From Alphaproteobacteria bacterium (GTDB taxonomy: Bacteria; Pseudomonadota; Alphaproteobacteria; Rickettsiales; SXRF01): DNA of 64,000 bases. The DNA lies in NCBI GenBank assembly GCA_020049775.1, contig JAGVLO010000012.1:1-64000 (forward strand), read 5' to 3'. Within the stretch, counting starts at the first letter, position 1. The number at the start of each line of letters is the position of its first letter. Shown one piece after another: positions 34,537-41,932 of the stretch. A program made the translations under genes and the position numbers. A model generated the notes under the pieces. That model saw only the letters and a list, made by a program, of their open reading frames with translations. It was not told the origin of the DNA and made no database searches.

Positions 34537-35136
34537 ATGGTCGATATCAGCTCTGCCTATACAGGTGAAACTATTCGACATAGCGATGGCGTTGATTATG
34601 CCGTTCTGGACACCACGCGTTTAAATTTTGATGCACCAGAAGCCGTATCTGGCAAAAAGACAAAACCAACTCTCATCAGGGTAGCCAAAGACGGAGAAGA
34701 AATTGTTACCAGCCCCGGTAAAGTCGAAGAATCGCGAATGACCGCAAAAGCCGGAGAACTGATTTTTATCAACAAGCTCCCCGGTGGTGTAGAGGATGCA
34801 TTTATTCCACGTGATACAAACGGCGTATCAAACGGTCAGCAGATTCTAGATGAAAAATACGAATTGGTGGGCGGCGACATGAATGGCGAAGGCGCCTATT
34901 TCAGGCCCAAAGGCACGCCATCAAAACTGCTTCACGAGGCCATTGCAAAACCAACCGTCATTAAAGATGCATGGGGTGCCGGAAGCCACCAGTTTCTAGG
35001 TGAAGGCGCGACCCTTAAACAGGACAAAGGACGTGCTACTGGAATTGACAAAGCGGCATTTGATGAAACATGGAGTCTGACGGACAAAATAGGCCGCGTT
35101 GTAAATGAACGAACCGGCAACGCGGCGCAAAGATAA
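34537..35136 (+). CDS. hypothetical protein, weakly PGDYG-like (199 aa)
   Basis: Soluble protein. The middle segment (AKAGELIFINKLPGGVEDAFIPRD... ILDEKYELVGGD) is faintly like the PGDYG domain; I would not rely on it. The C-terminal part has a glycine-rich stretch (AWGAGSHQFLGEGATLK). The strong ribosome site AGGGGGAAG precedes ATG 34537. The element TTAACTTCA lies at 34469-34477. It is the first gene of a three-gene + strand run with 35160 and 35844 (gaps of 23 and 3 bases). Confidence 0.65.
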   Translation: MVDISSAYTGETIRHSDGVDYAVLDTTRLNFDAPEAVSGKKTKPTLIRVAKDGEEIVTSPGKVEESRMTAKAGELIFINKLPGGVEDAFIPRDTNGVSNGQQILDEKYELVGGDMNGEGAYFRPKGTPSKLLHEAIAKPTVIKDAWGAGSHQFLGEGATLKQDKGRATGIDKAAFDETWSLTDKIGRVVNERTGNAAQR

Positions 35137-35159
35137 ATCGAATTAATAGGAAAAGGCCT

Positions 35160-35840
35160 ATGGCAATTGAAACCACCATGTTCAGCGGCGTCAATGTTGG
35201 TTATTCCGACGCAAGCATTACCACCCACGCACAAGCATTAGAGTTGGTGAATAAAACCCTGTCGTTCATCCGTCGCAGCGGTGTGAACGACCAAAGCAAC
35301 TACACGACCTATCCCGCTTATGTGGTGTATGATACGGCATTAAGCTGTCCTGAAGGTGGCGAGCTTGCAGTTGCCGTGACTAGTTCCGGCGGCCTGAATG
35401 ATGTATCCGCAACCGCCGAGCAACTGCGCGCCAAACTTAAGCAGTCATCACTCTCCGTTGCAGCAGAGCCGGAAACAGGCGCCACCACCCATGGACTGCG
35501 GATAGAAACCAAGGGCGATCTGGCTGCGCTTGCGAAGCTATGGCAGAAAAAAGCAGCAGATGTGAAGAATGAAACCATCAGCACCGATAATCCACACGGC
35601 ACCTATGTGTCCGTGGGTATGTACGATGCGGGGAATGGAAACATCGTTATACAGGGTGAAGCCAACCCGCGCTATTACCCCACCGATGAAAGCAAGCAAC
35701 AATGGCAGCAAGCCGCTATCAAAGTAGCCACGACAATGTCGGCAGAACTTAAGCAAGAACTAAACCCCTCCTTCCGCGAAGTTGGATTCAGTTATTTGCG
35801 TGCAAAAGATATGGCTAATTCGCGAGGGGAAGCATTCTAA
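35160..35840 (+). CDS. hypothetical protein sharing an alpha-beta-beta module with the double-J protein (226 aa)
   Basis: Soluble, family unknown. Residues about 80-125 (AEQLRAKLKQSSLSVAAEPE..THGLRIETKGDLAALAKL) follow the same helix-strand-strand-helix pattern as two repeats in the 1179-residue protein at 41933. That pattern is L-x2-LK-x2-GI-x-S, then G-x-LxV-x-GxDLxKLxK. A second conserved-looking part is HGTYVSVGMYDAGNGNIVIQGEAN. ATG 35160 follows AGGAAAAGG. It is the second gene of the run 34537-36437. Confidence 0.7.
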   Translation: MAIETTMFSGVNVGYSDASITTHAQALELVNKTLSFIRRSGVNDQSNYTTYPAYVVYDTALSCPEGGELAVAVTSSGGLNDVSATAEQLRAKLKQSSLSVAAEPETGATTHGLRIETKGDLAALAKLWQKKAADVKNETISTDNPHGTYVSVGMYDAGNGNIVIQGEANPRYYPTDESKQQWQQAAIKVATTMSAELKQELNPSFREVGFSYLRAKDMANSRGEAF

Positions 35841-35843
35841 AAC

Positions 35844-36437
35844 ATGACCAGAATACCGCTCCGTACCGAATATTACGATGACCATGAAACAGCACTAGCC
35901 TATTACGCGGGCCTGCGCTGTTTTGGCGTTGCAAAAGAATTCGTGGAAATGGCGAATGAAGATGACGGGCGCATCGCACTCATGCTCTACAGCCCCGACG
36001 GGAAAAACCCGCCCAGCGGTTTCCCGCACGCGGGGGAATATCTGGATGCCAAACTACAGAGCTACCACCAAGCCGTGAGCATGCTGGGTAACGCCATGCA
36101 GCAAACCACCGGCTGGCCATGCCAGTACCAGATACGCTACAGCGAACGCGCGAAGGATTATGTATTCTCGGCGGATATCTCTCCCCTGCGGGAAGACCCG
36201 AAATTCGACAAGAAAATCGCCGCGCTGGATAGAATGTTCCGCAACCTCTACCGCGAAACACGTGTGCAAGCCGTCGCCGGCAAACGCACATTTGATGATG
36301 CCCACCCGCTGAAGCCGCATGGCGATGAAGGCGTGTCTTATGAGATTCCGCTAACGGGCGCGTTCCTGAAACTGGGCCACAGCGAAACGCTGGCGGCTTA
36401 CCTGCCGAAAGGCAACGGCGGGCGCGGGGCTATATAA
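35844..36437 (+). CDS. hypothetical protein (197 aa)
   Basis: Soluble, mixed alpha/beta; no family recognised. Helical segment YLDAKLQSYHQAVSMLGNAMQQTTG, then a strand pair (YQIRYSERAKDYVFSADISPL), a basic helix and a C-terminus ending in a glycine-rich tail. It starts 3 bases after the preceding stop and so is translationally coupled to it. It converges on the LOG-like gene with a 25-base gap. Confidence 0.65.
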   Translation: MTRIPLRTEYYDDHETALAYYAGLRCFGVAKEFVEMANEDDGRIALMLYSPDGKNPPSGFPHAGEYLDAKLQSYHQAVSMLGNAMQQTTGWPCQYQIRYSERAKDYVFSADISPLREDPKFDKKIAALDRMFRNLYRETRVQAVAGKRTFDDAHPLKPHGDEGVSYEIPLTGAFLKLGHSETLAAYLPKGNGGRGAI

Positions 36438-36462
36438 TTATACAAAACAGAAACAGCTGAAG

Positions 36463-37005
36463 CTAAAAATGAGGTTTGTGCTCATGAATTTTTTTCAGCA
36501 TAAATCGGCCCACATCTTCAATCACCTCTGCCACCATTGTTGCATCAGGGAAGTTGCTAAATTCTGCCTTGTTGCCGAAAAGAATAATCGGCTTATCAAA
36601 CACCAGAGCCATTGAGGTTTCCGCTTCCGTGCCTTTTAAACCGGGCAACCCGATAATCAGATCACTGGACAAAATATTCACCTCATTATGCGCCATGGGC
36701 ATAGCAGTCCCATCTATCACACGCTGATGCAAATGGGTAAAAATAGGTACTTCAATATATGGGTTGGTATATCTCGGAGGTTTTTTCAGATCAGTTACAG
36801 CTTCAATCGGCACAATACCAATGCACAGCCCTTTGCGCACCGGATGAGACGTAAAGCTATGAGCCACCGCTGTCATCACACCACCGCCACCGCCCGTCAG
36901 TAAATGACACCCACTCTCGGCAATCAATCGACCCAACGGATTAGCAAACTCCGTATGGCTATCGGTGTGTGACCCAATAACTCCGACTATGGGAAGACGT
37001 TTCAT
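36463..37005 (-). CDS. LOG-like / TIGR00725-type Rossmann-fold protein (180 aa)
   Basis: Starts MKRLPIVGVIGSHTD with GGAG at -7, so the longer frame to 37089 is not used. It has the nucleotide-binding GSH-x-D loop, GRLIAESGCHLLTGGGGGVMTAVA (the TGGGGG..M loop of the SLOG/LOG superfamily) and IIGLPGLKGTEAETSMAL, where the classical LOG motif PGGxGTxxE is altered to PGLKGTEAE. LOG enzymes cleave nucleoside monophosphates (cytokinin activation), and the TIGR00725 branch has no known reaction. Function is therefore open. Confidence 0.65.
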   Translation of the reverse strand: MKRLPIVGVIGSHTDSHTEFANPLGRLIAESGCHLLTGGGGGVMTAVAHSFTSHPVRKGLCIGIVPIEAVTDLKKPPRYTNPYIEVPIFTHLHQRVIDGTAMPMAHNEVNILSSDLIIGLPGLKGTEAETSMALVFDKPIILFGNKAEFSNFPDATMVAEVIEDVGRFMLKKIHEHKPHF

Positions 37006-37098
37006 GAGTAACTCCAAATAACCTGTAATACTGATAACCTTAAGGCCGATTGTGCTAAAATGGCCTGTTATCGTCAAGGAAGCATGCAAGCAGACTTT

Positions 37099-37656
37099 TT
37101 AACCCAGAGATTGCTGGCTGGTTTTCTGGAGTCCCTTTGCAAGCCTGTCTGGCAGCTTCTTCAGCCATTCATCAATTTCCGGCTGAGGTATTTTGGAGTC
37201 CTTCGCCAGCTTTGCCAACTGTGCAGTAAATTGCTCCTGAAGGTCAAACAACGCAAGATTGGCAGTGCCAACTCCCTTCGCAACCTTGCCCAGTAACTCG
37301 ATTGTCTCGGGGCTGTCAGGCAGCAACACATTAAGGCTTCCGCCATAGCACATCCAGCTATAGTCCTTATACGCAGTTGTTCGTAGTTTTGTCCTGCTGG
37401 GGTCTGCGCCTAGCTCTTGAAGCGTCGCGGCTATTTTCTTGGGAATAGTGACCTGCAATATATCGCTGTCATCGCCCATGTCGGGATAATTAATCACCAG
37501 CTCCACCATGCCGCCTTCCTTAGGCAGTACCTGCACATGCTTGTCATCCAGCAACCAGTCTTTCGTCACTGTGCCAATGGTAGAGGTATAACTGTTGCCT
37601 ATCGCCGCAACGATAGTTTCCTTCCACTTTGCATTTATCGCTTCCGTGTTATTCAT
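37099..37656 (-). CDS. hypothetical protein (185 aa)
   Basis: Soluble, probably two-part. The N-terminal beta-rich half (VQVLPKEGGMVELVINYPDMGDDSDILQVTIPKKIAATLQELG) resembles the small alpha/beta units of neighbouring genes. The C-terminal half is helical (ALFDLQEQFTAQLAKLAKDSKI...). No family recognised. Upstream is a divergent AT-rich promoter region (37657-37845) with TCCTTA-A-TAAGGA (37698-37710). Confidence 0.65.
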   Translation of the reverse strand: MNNTEAINAKWKETIVAAIGNSYTSTIGTVTKDWLLDDKHVQVLPKEGGMVELVINYPDMGDDSDILQVTIPKKIAATLQELGADPSRTKLRTTAYKDYSWMCYGGSLNVLLPDSPETIELLGKVAKGVGTANLALFDLQEQFTAQLAKLAKDSKIPQPEIDEWLKKLPDRLAKGLQKTSQQSLG

Positions 37657-37845
37657 AATCGGGCTTCCCTAGTTTTGCGTATGCATTCTATACGAACTCC
37701 TTAATAAGGACTAGGTTTTTTAGGGATATAACTCGCCTCAATAAAATTAATATATTGTTATATAATAATTATTTACATTCATAAAAGCTTAATTTTAATC
37801 CGTTAATATTCTATGGGATAAGAGGATAACACTAAAGGAGTTGTT

Positions 37846-38118
37846 ATGGCACAAACACGCATCAACGGACAAAATGTGGAAGTAACCAAGCGGGAATCAG
37901 GTGGGCCGCTTAATGATGTCAGCTACACCATTTCCGGTGAAGGCGCAGCTGCCATGCACGCAACCTTAAACGACGTCAACATCGACACCTCCGATTTGGC
38001 CGACGGAGCATTTACCGTCAATAAAAGCGCCCTGCGCGACCCGTTCATGGATATGCCGTTCGCCAAAACTCTTGAAAGCAAATTAGCCGCCGCAGCCTCT
38101 ACGCGCGAAGTGAAGTAG
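37846..38118 (+). CDS. small hypothetical protein (90 aa)
   Basis: A 90-residue soluble protein with short beta segments (QNVEVTKRESGGPLNDVSYTISGEGAAAMHATL) and no family that I recognise. A clear ribosome site (AAAGGAG) precedes ATG 37846. It converges on the minus-strand gene that follows, with only 3 bases between stops. Confidence 0.65.
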   Translation: MAQTRINGQNVEVTKRESGGPLNDVSYTISGEGAAAMHATLNDVNIDTSDLADGAFTVNKSALRDPFMDMPFAKTLESKLAAAASTREVK

Positions 38119-38121
38119 CCA

Positions 38122-38622
38122 CTACTTACCCTCAGTGACGTTATCGCTATCTTTTTTACCCATCAGGTAATTGTCAGGATTTTTCCATCCCATATCCGTC
38201 ATGCAGCGCCGGAAATAGCCGATGCGTGCGGTACGAATTTCTGAAGGCGTCATCCTCGGGTGAGTGATAACCGTCGTCTGGCTGGCGTTTGTGGTTATGG
38301 TCTGCGCCCCGTCGGAAAGCGAATCAGGATAGTTTGCCACCGATTCGGCATCGCACTGCGTGCGGTCGCTGCCATGCTGCACACGGTTCATGGCTTTTTC
38401 ATACTGGCAGTCGGCAAACTCTTCGGAACCCGGCGTTAAGCGCATACAGGCATTATTGACCGTTGCCCACGGCACTGCATTGGGGTTGACGCCGTTGGCC
38501 TGCAGCGATCGCACCACCCATATCCAGTCACGCGGTTGACCTTGTGTATCATCGGCCATGACCGATGAGTTTGCCAACAGAAAATAGGCTAAAAAAAATA
38601 CCTGTTTTTTCGCTAATGCCAT
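38122..38622 (-). CDS. putative exported protein with signal peptide (166 aa)
   Basis: The start at 38622 gives a clean signal peptide, MALAKKQVFFLAYFLLANSSVMA, cut before DDTQ. The longer frame to 38715 would bury it. The mature part (about 143 residues) has four cysteines (NACMRL, DCQYEKAM, QCDAESV and RRCMTDMGW), possibly two disulfides. No family recognised. Periplasmic or secreted location is inferred. Confidence 0.65.
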   Translation of the reverse strand: MALAKKQVFFLAYFLLANSSVMADDTQGQPRDWIWVVRSLQANGVNPNAVPWATVNNACMRLTPGSEEFADCQYEKAMNRVQHGSDRTQCDAESVANYPDSLSDGAQTITTNASQTTVITHPRMTPSEIRTARIGYFRRCMTDMGWKNPDNYLMGKKDSDNVTEGK

Positions 38623-38779
38623 CCCCTGAATGTAACTCCAACGGCCTATATTAAACCTCGCGCGGGCATTACATTTTCGTAATACAGAATATTCAGCAAC
38701 AACCCACTTAGCCAATGAATTGCCGTTTAAGCCCGCCTTTGATTTTTACAATCCATTGTTTAATAATAAAAATACAAGC

Positions 38780-38795
38780 TTAACAGAGTCTTCAT
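38780..38795 (+). promoter_or_regulatory. TTAACAGANTCTTCAT element, copy 1
   Basis: TTAACAGAGTCTTCAT ends 71 bases before the start at 38867. A second copy at 41833-41848 differs only at the central base, which is the N of a GANTC methylation site. It may be a promoter element or a regulator site of the two genes behind it. Confidence 0.5.
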
Positions 38796-38866
38796 CCATC
38801 TTTTACGCCACTCTAGTATAATCAAAATAAAAAATAAGCCTTCTTCGGGCGGGACAGTAACACGCT

Positions 38867-40159
38867 ATGGACCCAAGATATGACGCGCGTCCGGATGTAA
38901 AGGACAGATACACTAAGCCATTCAAAAAAGACATGGGCGATATTCAGGCACAGACAACACAACTCATCAAAACAGACCCTGAAATCAAAAAGCTGGCAGA
39001 AGACATAAAATCCAATCCTACACCAGAAAAAATATCTCGTTTTGTCGCAGCAGTAGAAAACAAAATCGATAGACTTAAATTTGACCTTCCCAATTGGTCA
39101 GGCAATGATTTTTTTGATCATGGAAACGGTAGCGAACTTGTCAAAACTGACAAACATGCACAATTGGGATGTGTAGGTGAAGCAGCCTCTACCGGCTCTA
39201 TTATCATGGGTTTGCGTGATGCTGGTTGTCTGCCGCCAGACACTGAATGGGATTATGTATCAAATGGTAATCACTGGGCAGTTGTCGTTTATCAGAAGGA
39301 TAAGAAGATTTCAGAATCACCAGGATTTATTATTGATAGCTGGCTTGTTTCATCGGGATCGCCCGCACCTGTTTTCAGCAGCAAACAAGACTGGCAGACC
39401 GCCGTCGCTGTTATGGGGGGAAACGACAATGAAAACAGCAAAAAGGAAAGTGAAGCATTCTATGCACAATCATCAAAACTTCAGAAATCAGGTGTATTGC
39501 CGGATGGTTCAGCAGTAAAAAACTATTGGGTAGAACGTAAATTTGACCGTGATTTTCTAAAAGATTGGCAGAAGAAAAACCTGCCGAATGCAAAACACCC
39601 GGAGACAGTTCTATACGGTGGTTCCTATAGCGACAGCATTACCACTCATGAAGTAGAACAAGACCGGATTACATTAAAATATTTTCTGGGCGATCCCCCG
39701 CTCATCCCCGGATCCGAGATGAAGGATATTCACTTCCGCAGCCTTCGTGATCGCGTAGCGCATATTGTCGAAAAGGATAAGGATAATCCGGCAATAAAAG
39801 CTGCAAACCTTGACCCGGAAACCATACGCTCTGCCAAAAACTTTGATGAATTGAAGCCGCATCTTGTCAAATTTTATAAAGCTTACGACATCGACAGGGA
39901 TGTCATATTCACCCCTAAGCTAACACCTGAGCAAGTGGGCCAAAGAATCAGAGATGGCGGTGACCTGAACAATGACAAAAAAATAAATTACAGTGAGAGT
40001 GTGCTTCTGGCCGAGATATTACGGCCAGCACTAAAAGGATCGCCGGAAGCGCTATCAGCGCTTAACGCTCTGGATTGGAAGGATGTCAGTCCTGATGAAT
40101 TGGCAAATACAGTACAAGGCAAGATGAACCTGCCAAAATCCCCCTCGCCTAATCGTTGA
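38867..40159 (+). CDS. putative papain-like cysteine protease/effector-like protein with EF-hand loop (430 aa)
   Basis: No named family recognised. Residues 98-160 have the order and spacing of a papain/transglutaminase-type active site. C102 lies at the start of a helix (LGCVGEAASTGSIIMGL), H136 on a strand (GNHWAVVVYQKD) and D157 on the next strand (GFIIDSWL). Near the C-terminus, D366-L-N-N-D-K-K-I-N-Y-S-E377 is a full canonical 12-residue EF-hand loop. There is no signal peptide. A protease or deamidase role is inference. Base composition is AT-richer than the core genes. It shares its upstream element with the double-J/EF-hand gene. Confidence 0.6.
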   Translation: MDPRYDARPDVKDRYTKPFKKDMGDIQAQTTQLIKTDPEIKKLAEDIKSNPTPEKISRFVAAVENKIDRLKFDLPNWSGNDFFDHGNGSELVKTDKHAQLGCVGEAASTGSIIMGLRDAGCLPPDTEWDYVSNGNHWAVVVYQKDKKISESPGFIIDSWLVSSGSPAPVFSSKQDWQTAVAVMGGNDNENSKKESEAFYAQSSKLQKSGVLPDGSAVKNYWVERKFDRDFLKDWQKKNLPNAKHPETVLYGGSYSDSITTHEVEQDRITLKYFLGDPPLIPGSEMKDIHFRSLRDRVAHIVEKDKDNPAIKAANLDPETIRSAKNFDELKPHLVKFYKAYDIDRDVIFTPKLTPEQVGQRIRDGGDLNNDKKINYSESVLLAEILRPALKGSPEALSALNALDWKDVSPDELANTVQGKMNLPKSPSPNR

Positions 40160-40340
40160 GGAAGCGCAACATCAACCATCTGTAAATAAATAATTTTTAA
40201 AAGAATTTGTTTCTTTTCACCCTTTGTTAAAGTAATGTGTTAAAATGAGAGATTATCGGGTGTCATCATGTAGGTGGGCCGCATGTACCAGAATTGGAAA
40301 CCCCAAGTAGGGCTATCCATGAACGGATTCGGGCTTTGGC

Positions 40341-41297
40341 ATGGTTTCGGCCATTACGCTATCAAGTACACCACTAGCACCGGCGCTGCAGGGTAACCAG
40401 CAGTTGCGTGAGTCGCTTGCCGATAATGCAGGCCGCCTCACCAGCGGCAACCGTATCCTGAATATTTCTGATGATGTTGGCGCTGCGCTCAATGCCGCCA
40501 ATCTGCAATCGCAATCTTCCGGCTTCCGTCAGGCCTCCAGCAATGCAGCGCAGGCATTCACCCTGCTCGATGTTGCCGCAGATGGACTCAGCCAGATAGA
40601 AGATATCGTTTCCAACCTGACCACGCTTGCCGAACAGTCCACCAGCCCCGCCATCACCGATGCGCAACGCGCTTTCCTGCAACAGCGGTTCAGCCAGTCA
40701 TTCACGCAGATTGATAGCATCGTCAGCAACACGCGCTTCAACGACATACGGCCGCTCGAAGGCCTTACCACCGACTTCCGCGTGGGCAATGACGCCGAGG
40801 ATGTGGTCAGCATTGATATTGAAGCGGTCACCGCTGATGACCTGTTCGAGGGATCGTTGCCTGACATAGGCAGCATCGCAAACGCCACCGCAGCACAAAC
40901 CGCAATCGACGATGCCAACGCAATATTGCAGGATGTTATCCGCACCGTACAAGGCACGCGTGACGGCTTATTTGCCACTGCCTCTGCACTTTCACAAACA
41001 GCATCAGGCAATGCAGCCGGCGCAGGTAGCCTCACCAATACCGATGTTAGCGCTGAAATTGAACAACAGGCGAGCAATGTCATTCGCTTTGATACCAGCA
41101 CCGCCGTGCTGGCGCAGGCGGCAAACCTGCAGCCGCAACTGCTGCAATTGCTGAACTCCGTATCGCTGCCAGCGCAGCCGCAGTCAGAACCAACTCAGGG
41201 GTCTTCGGAAGAACCGCTGCAGGAAGCTGTTGCACAAGCTGCAACCTCGGCTCCGGCAGCTACCCCCGCTCCAACGAACGAGAGCAACCAGGGCTAA
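40341..41297 (+). CDS. flagellin-like protein with extra C-terminal tail (318 aa)
   Basis: The N-terminal flagellin domain is visible (NQQLRESLADNAGRLTSGNRILNISDDVGAALNAANLQSQ; LLDVAADGLSQIEDIVSNLTTLAEQS; IDSIVSNTRFNDIRPLEG). So is the C-terminal D0-like helix ending QANLQPQLLQLL, where flagellins normally stop. Here about 50 more Pro/Ala/Gln/Glu-rich residues follow. It could be a filament, hook-filament junction or decoration protein. It is far from the flagellar operon. No clear ribosome site precedes ATG 40341. The 181-base leader (40160-40340) holds no gene. Confidence 0.75.
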   Translation: MVSAITLSSTPLAPALQGNQQLRESLADNAGRLTSGNRILNISDDVGAALNAANLQSQSSGFRQASSNAAQAFTLLDVAADGLSQIEDIVSNLTTLAEQSTSPAITDAQRAFLQQRFSQSFTQIDSIVSNTRFNDIRPLEGLTTDFRVGNDAEDVVSIDIEAVTADDLFEGSLPDIGSIANATAAQTAIDDANAILQDVIRTVQGTRDGLFATASALSQTASGNAAGAGSLTNTDVSAEIEQQASNVIRFDTSTAVLAQAANLQPQLLQLLNSVSLPAQPQSEPTQGSSEEPLQEAVAQAATSAPAATPAPTNESNQG

Positions 41298-41326
41298 AAT
41301 CAACAATCTTTTATTGATTCGTGACG

Positions 41327-41677
41327 TTACAACGCGCGAGACTGCACAATTACTTCAGTGTATTTAGCGCCTGTAACAATCGGTATTTGTTCTGTTAGCT
41401 CGCTGCCAATCTTCATAATGGCTTCCCATGTGTCACACGGCACCTTTATGTTTAGTGTGTCTGGATCCAATTGCTCAATAACCGCATTCCTGGGCAACAC
41501 ACCATCGCTTATAGCCTGAGCGAGAGAGGCCTTGGCGCCCAGTATGGCGTATTTACCCTCATCCGTTGCGTAATAATCGCCATGGGTACGCACCGGTATA
41601 GTTACGTGCGCTCCCTCACTATTGTCTTCCTGAGCTTGGTGGGTTTTCACAGGTCCAAACATTAGTTTATTGCTCAT
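41327..41677 (-). CDS. hypothetical protein (116 aa)
   Basis: The start at 41677 has AAAGGA at a good distance; a slightly longer start is possible. Soluble, alpha/beta (GKYAILGAKASLAQAISDGVLPRNAVIEQLDPDTLNIKVPCDTWEAIMKIG). Family unknown, but in style it matches the small alpha/beta proteins nearby. It converges on the flagellin-like gene. Confidence 0.65.
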   Translation of the reverse strand: MSNKLMFGPVKTHQAQEDNSEGAHVTIPVRTHGDYYATDEGKYAILGAKASLAQAISDGVLPRNAVIEQLDPDTLNIKVPCDTWEAIMKIGSELTEQIPIVTGAKYTEVIVQSRAL

Positions 41678-41832
41678 AAGCACATCCTTTGCCATCAATA
41701 CATTAATCTTTTAACATTATTAACATTATTTTTAATAGCACAATAATATTAAAAATTGCCACTTTAGCAATGCATTATTTAACATATTGTTTTTATGTGA
41801 TATTTTTTAGTGGTGTAACTGTAAAATTAACC

Positions 41833-41848
41833 TTAACAGACTCTTCAT
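41833..41848 (+). promoter_or_regulatory. TTAACAGANTCTTCAT element, copy 2
   Basis: TTAACAGACTCTTCAT, 15 of 16 bases identical to the copy at 38780-38795. It ends 84 bases ahead of the start at 41933, in a 255-base gene-free, very AT-rich stretch (41678-41932). Confidence 0.5.
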
Positions 41849-41932
41849 AATTCGTTAATAAAATATTCTAAATATTAAATTAAGATATTAACTATAGAAT
41901 AAAATTAATTTATTTATAAAGAAGATATCCTT

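Noticed and set aside
40160-40340. Possible riboswitch or small gene ahead of the flagellin-like protein
   Set aside because: No recognisable riboswitch core. Short ATG frames end quickly. A TGGCATG-N4-CGGC sigma-54-like string overlaps the start codon and is probably chance.
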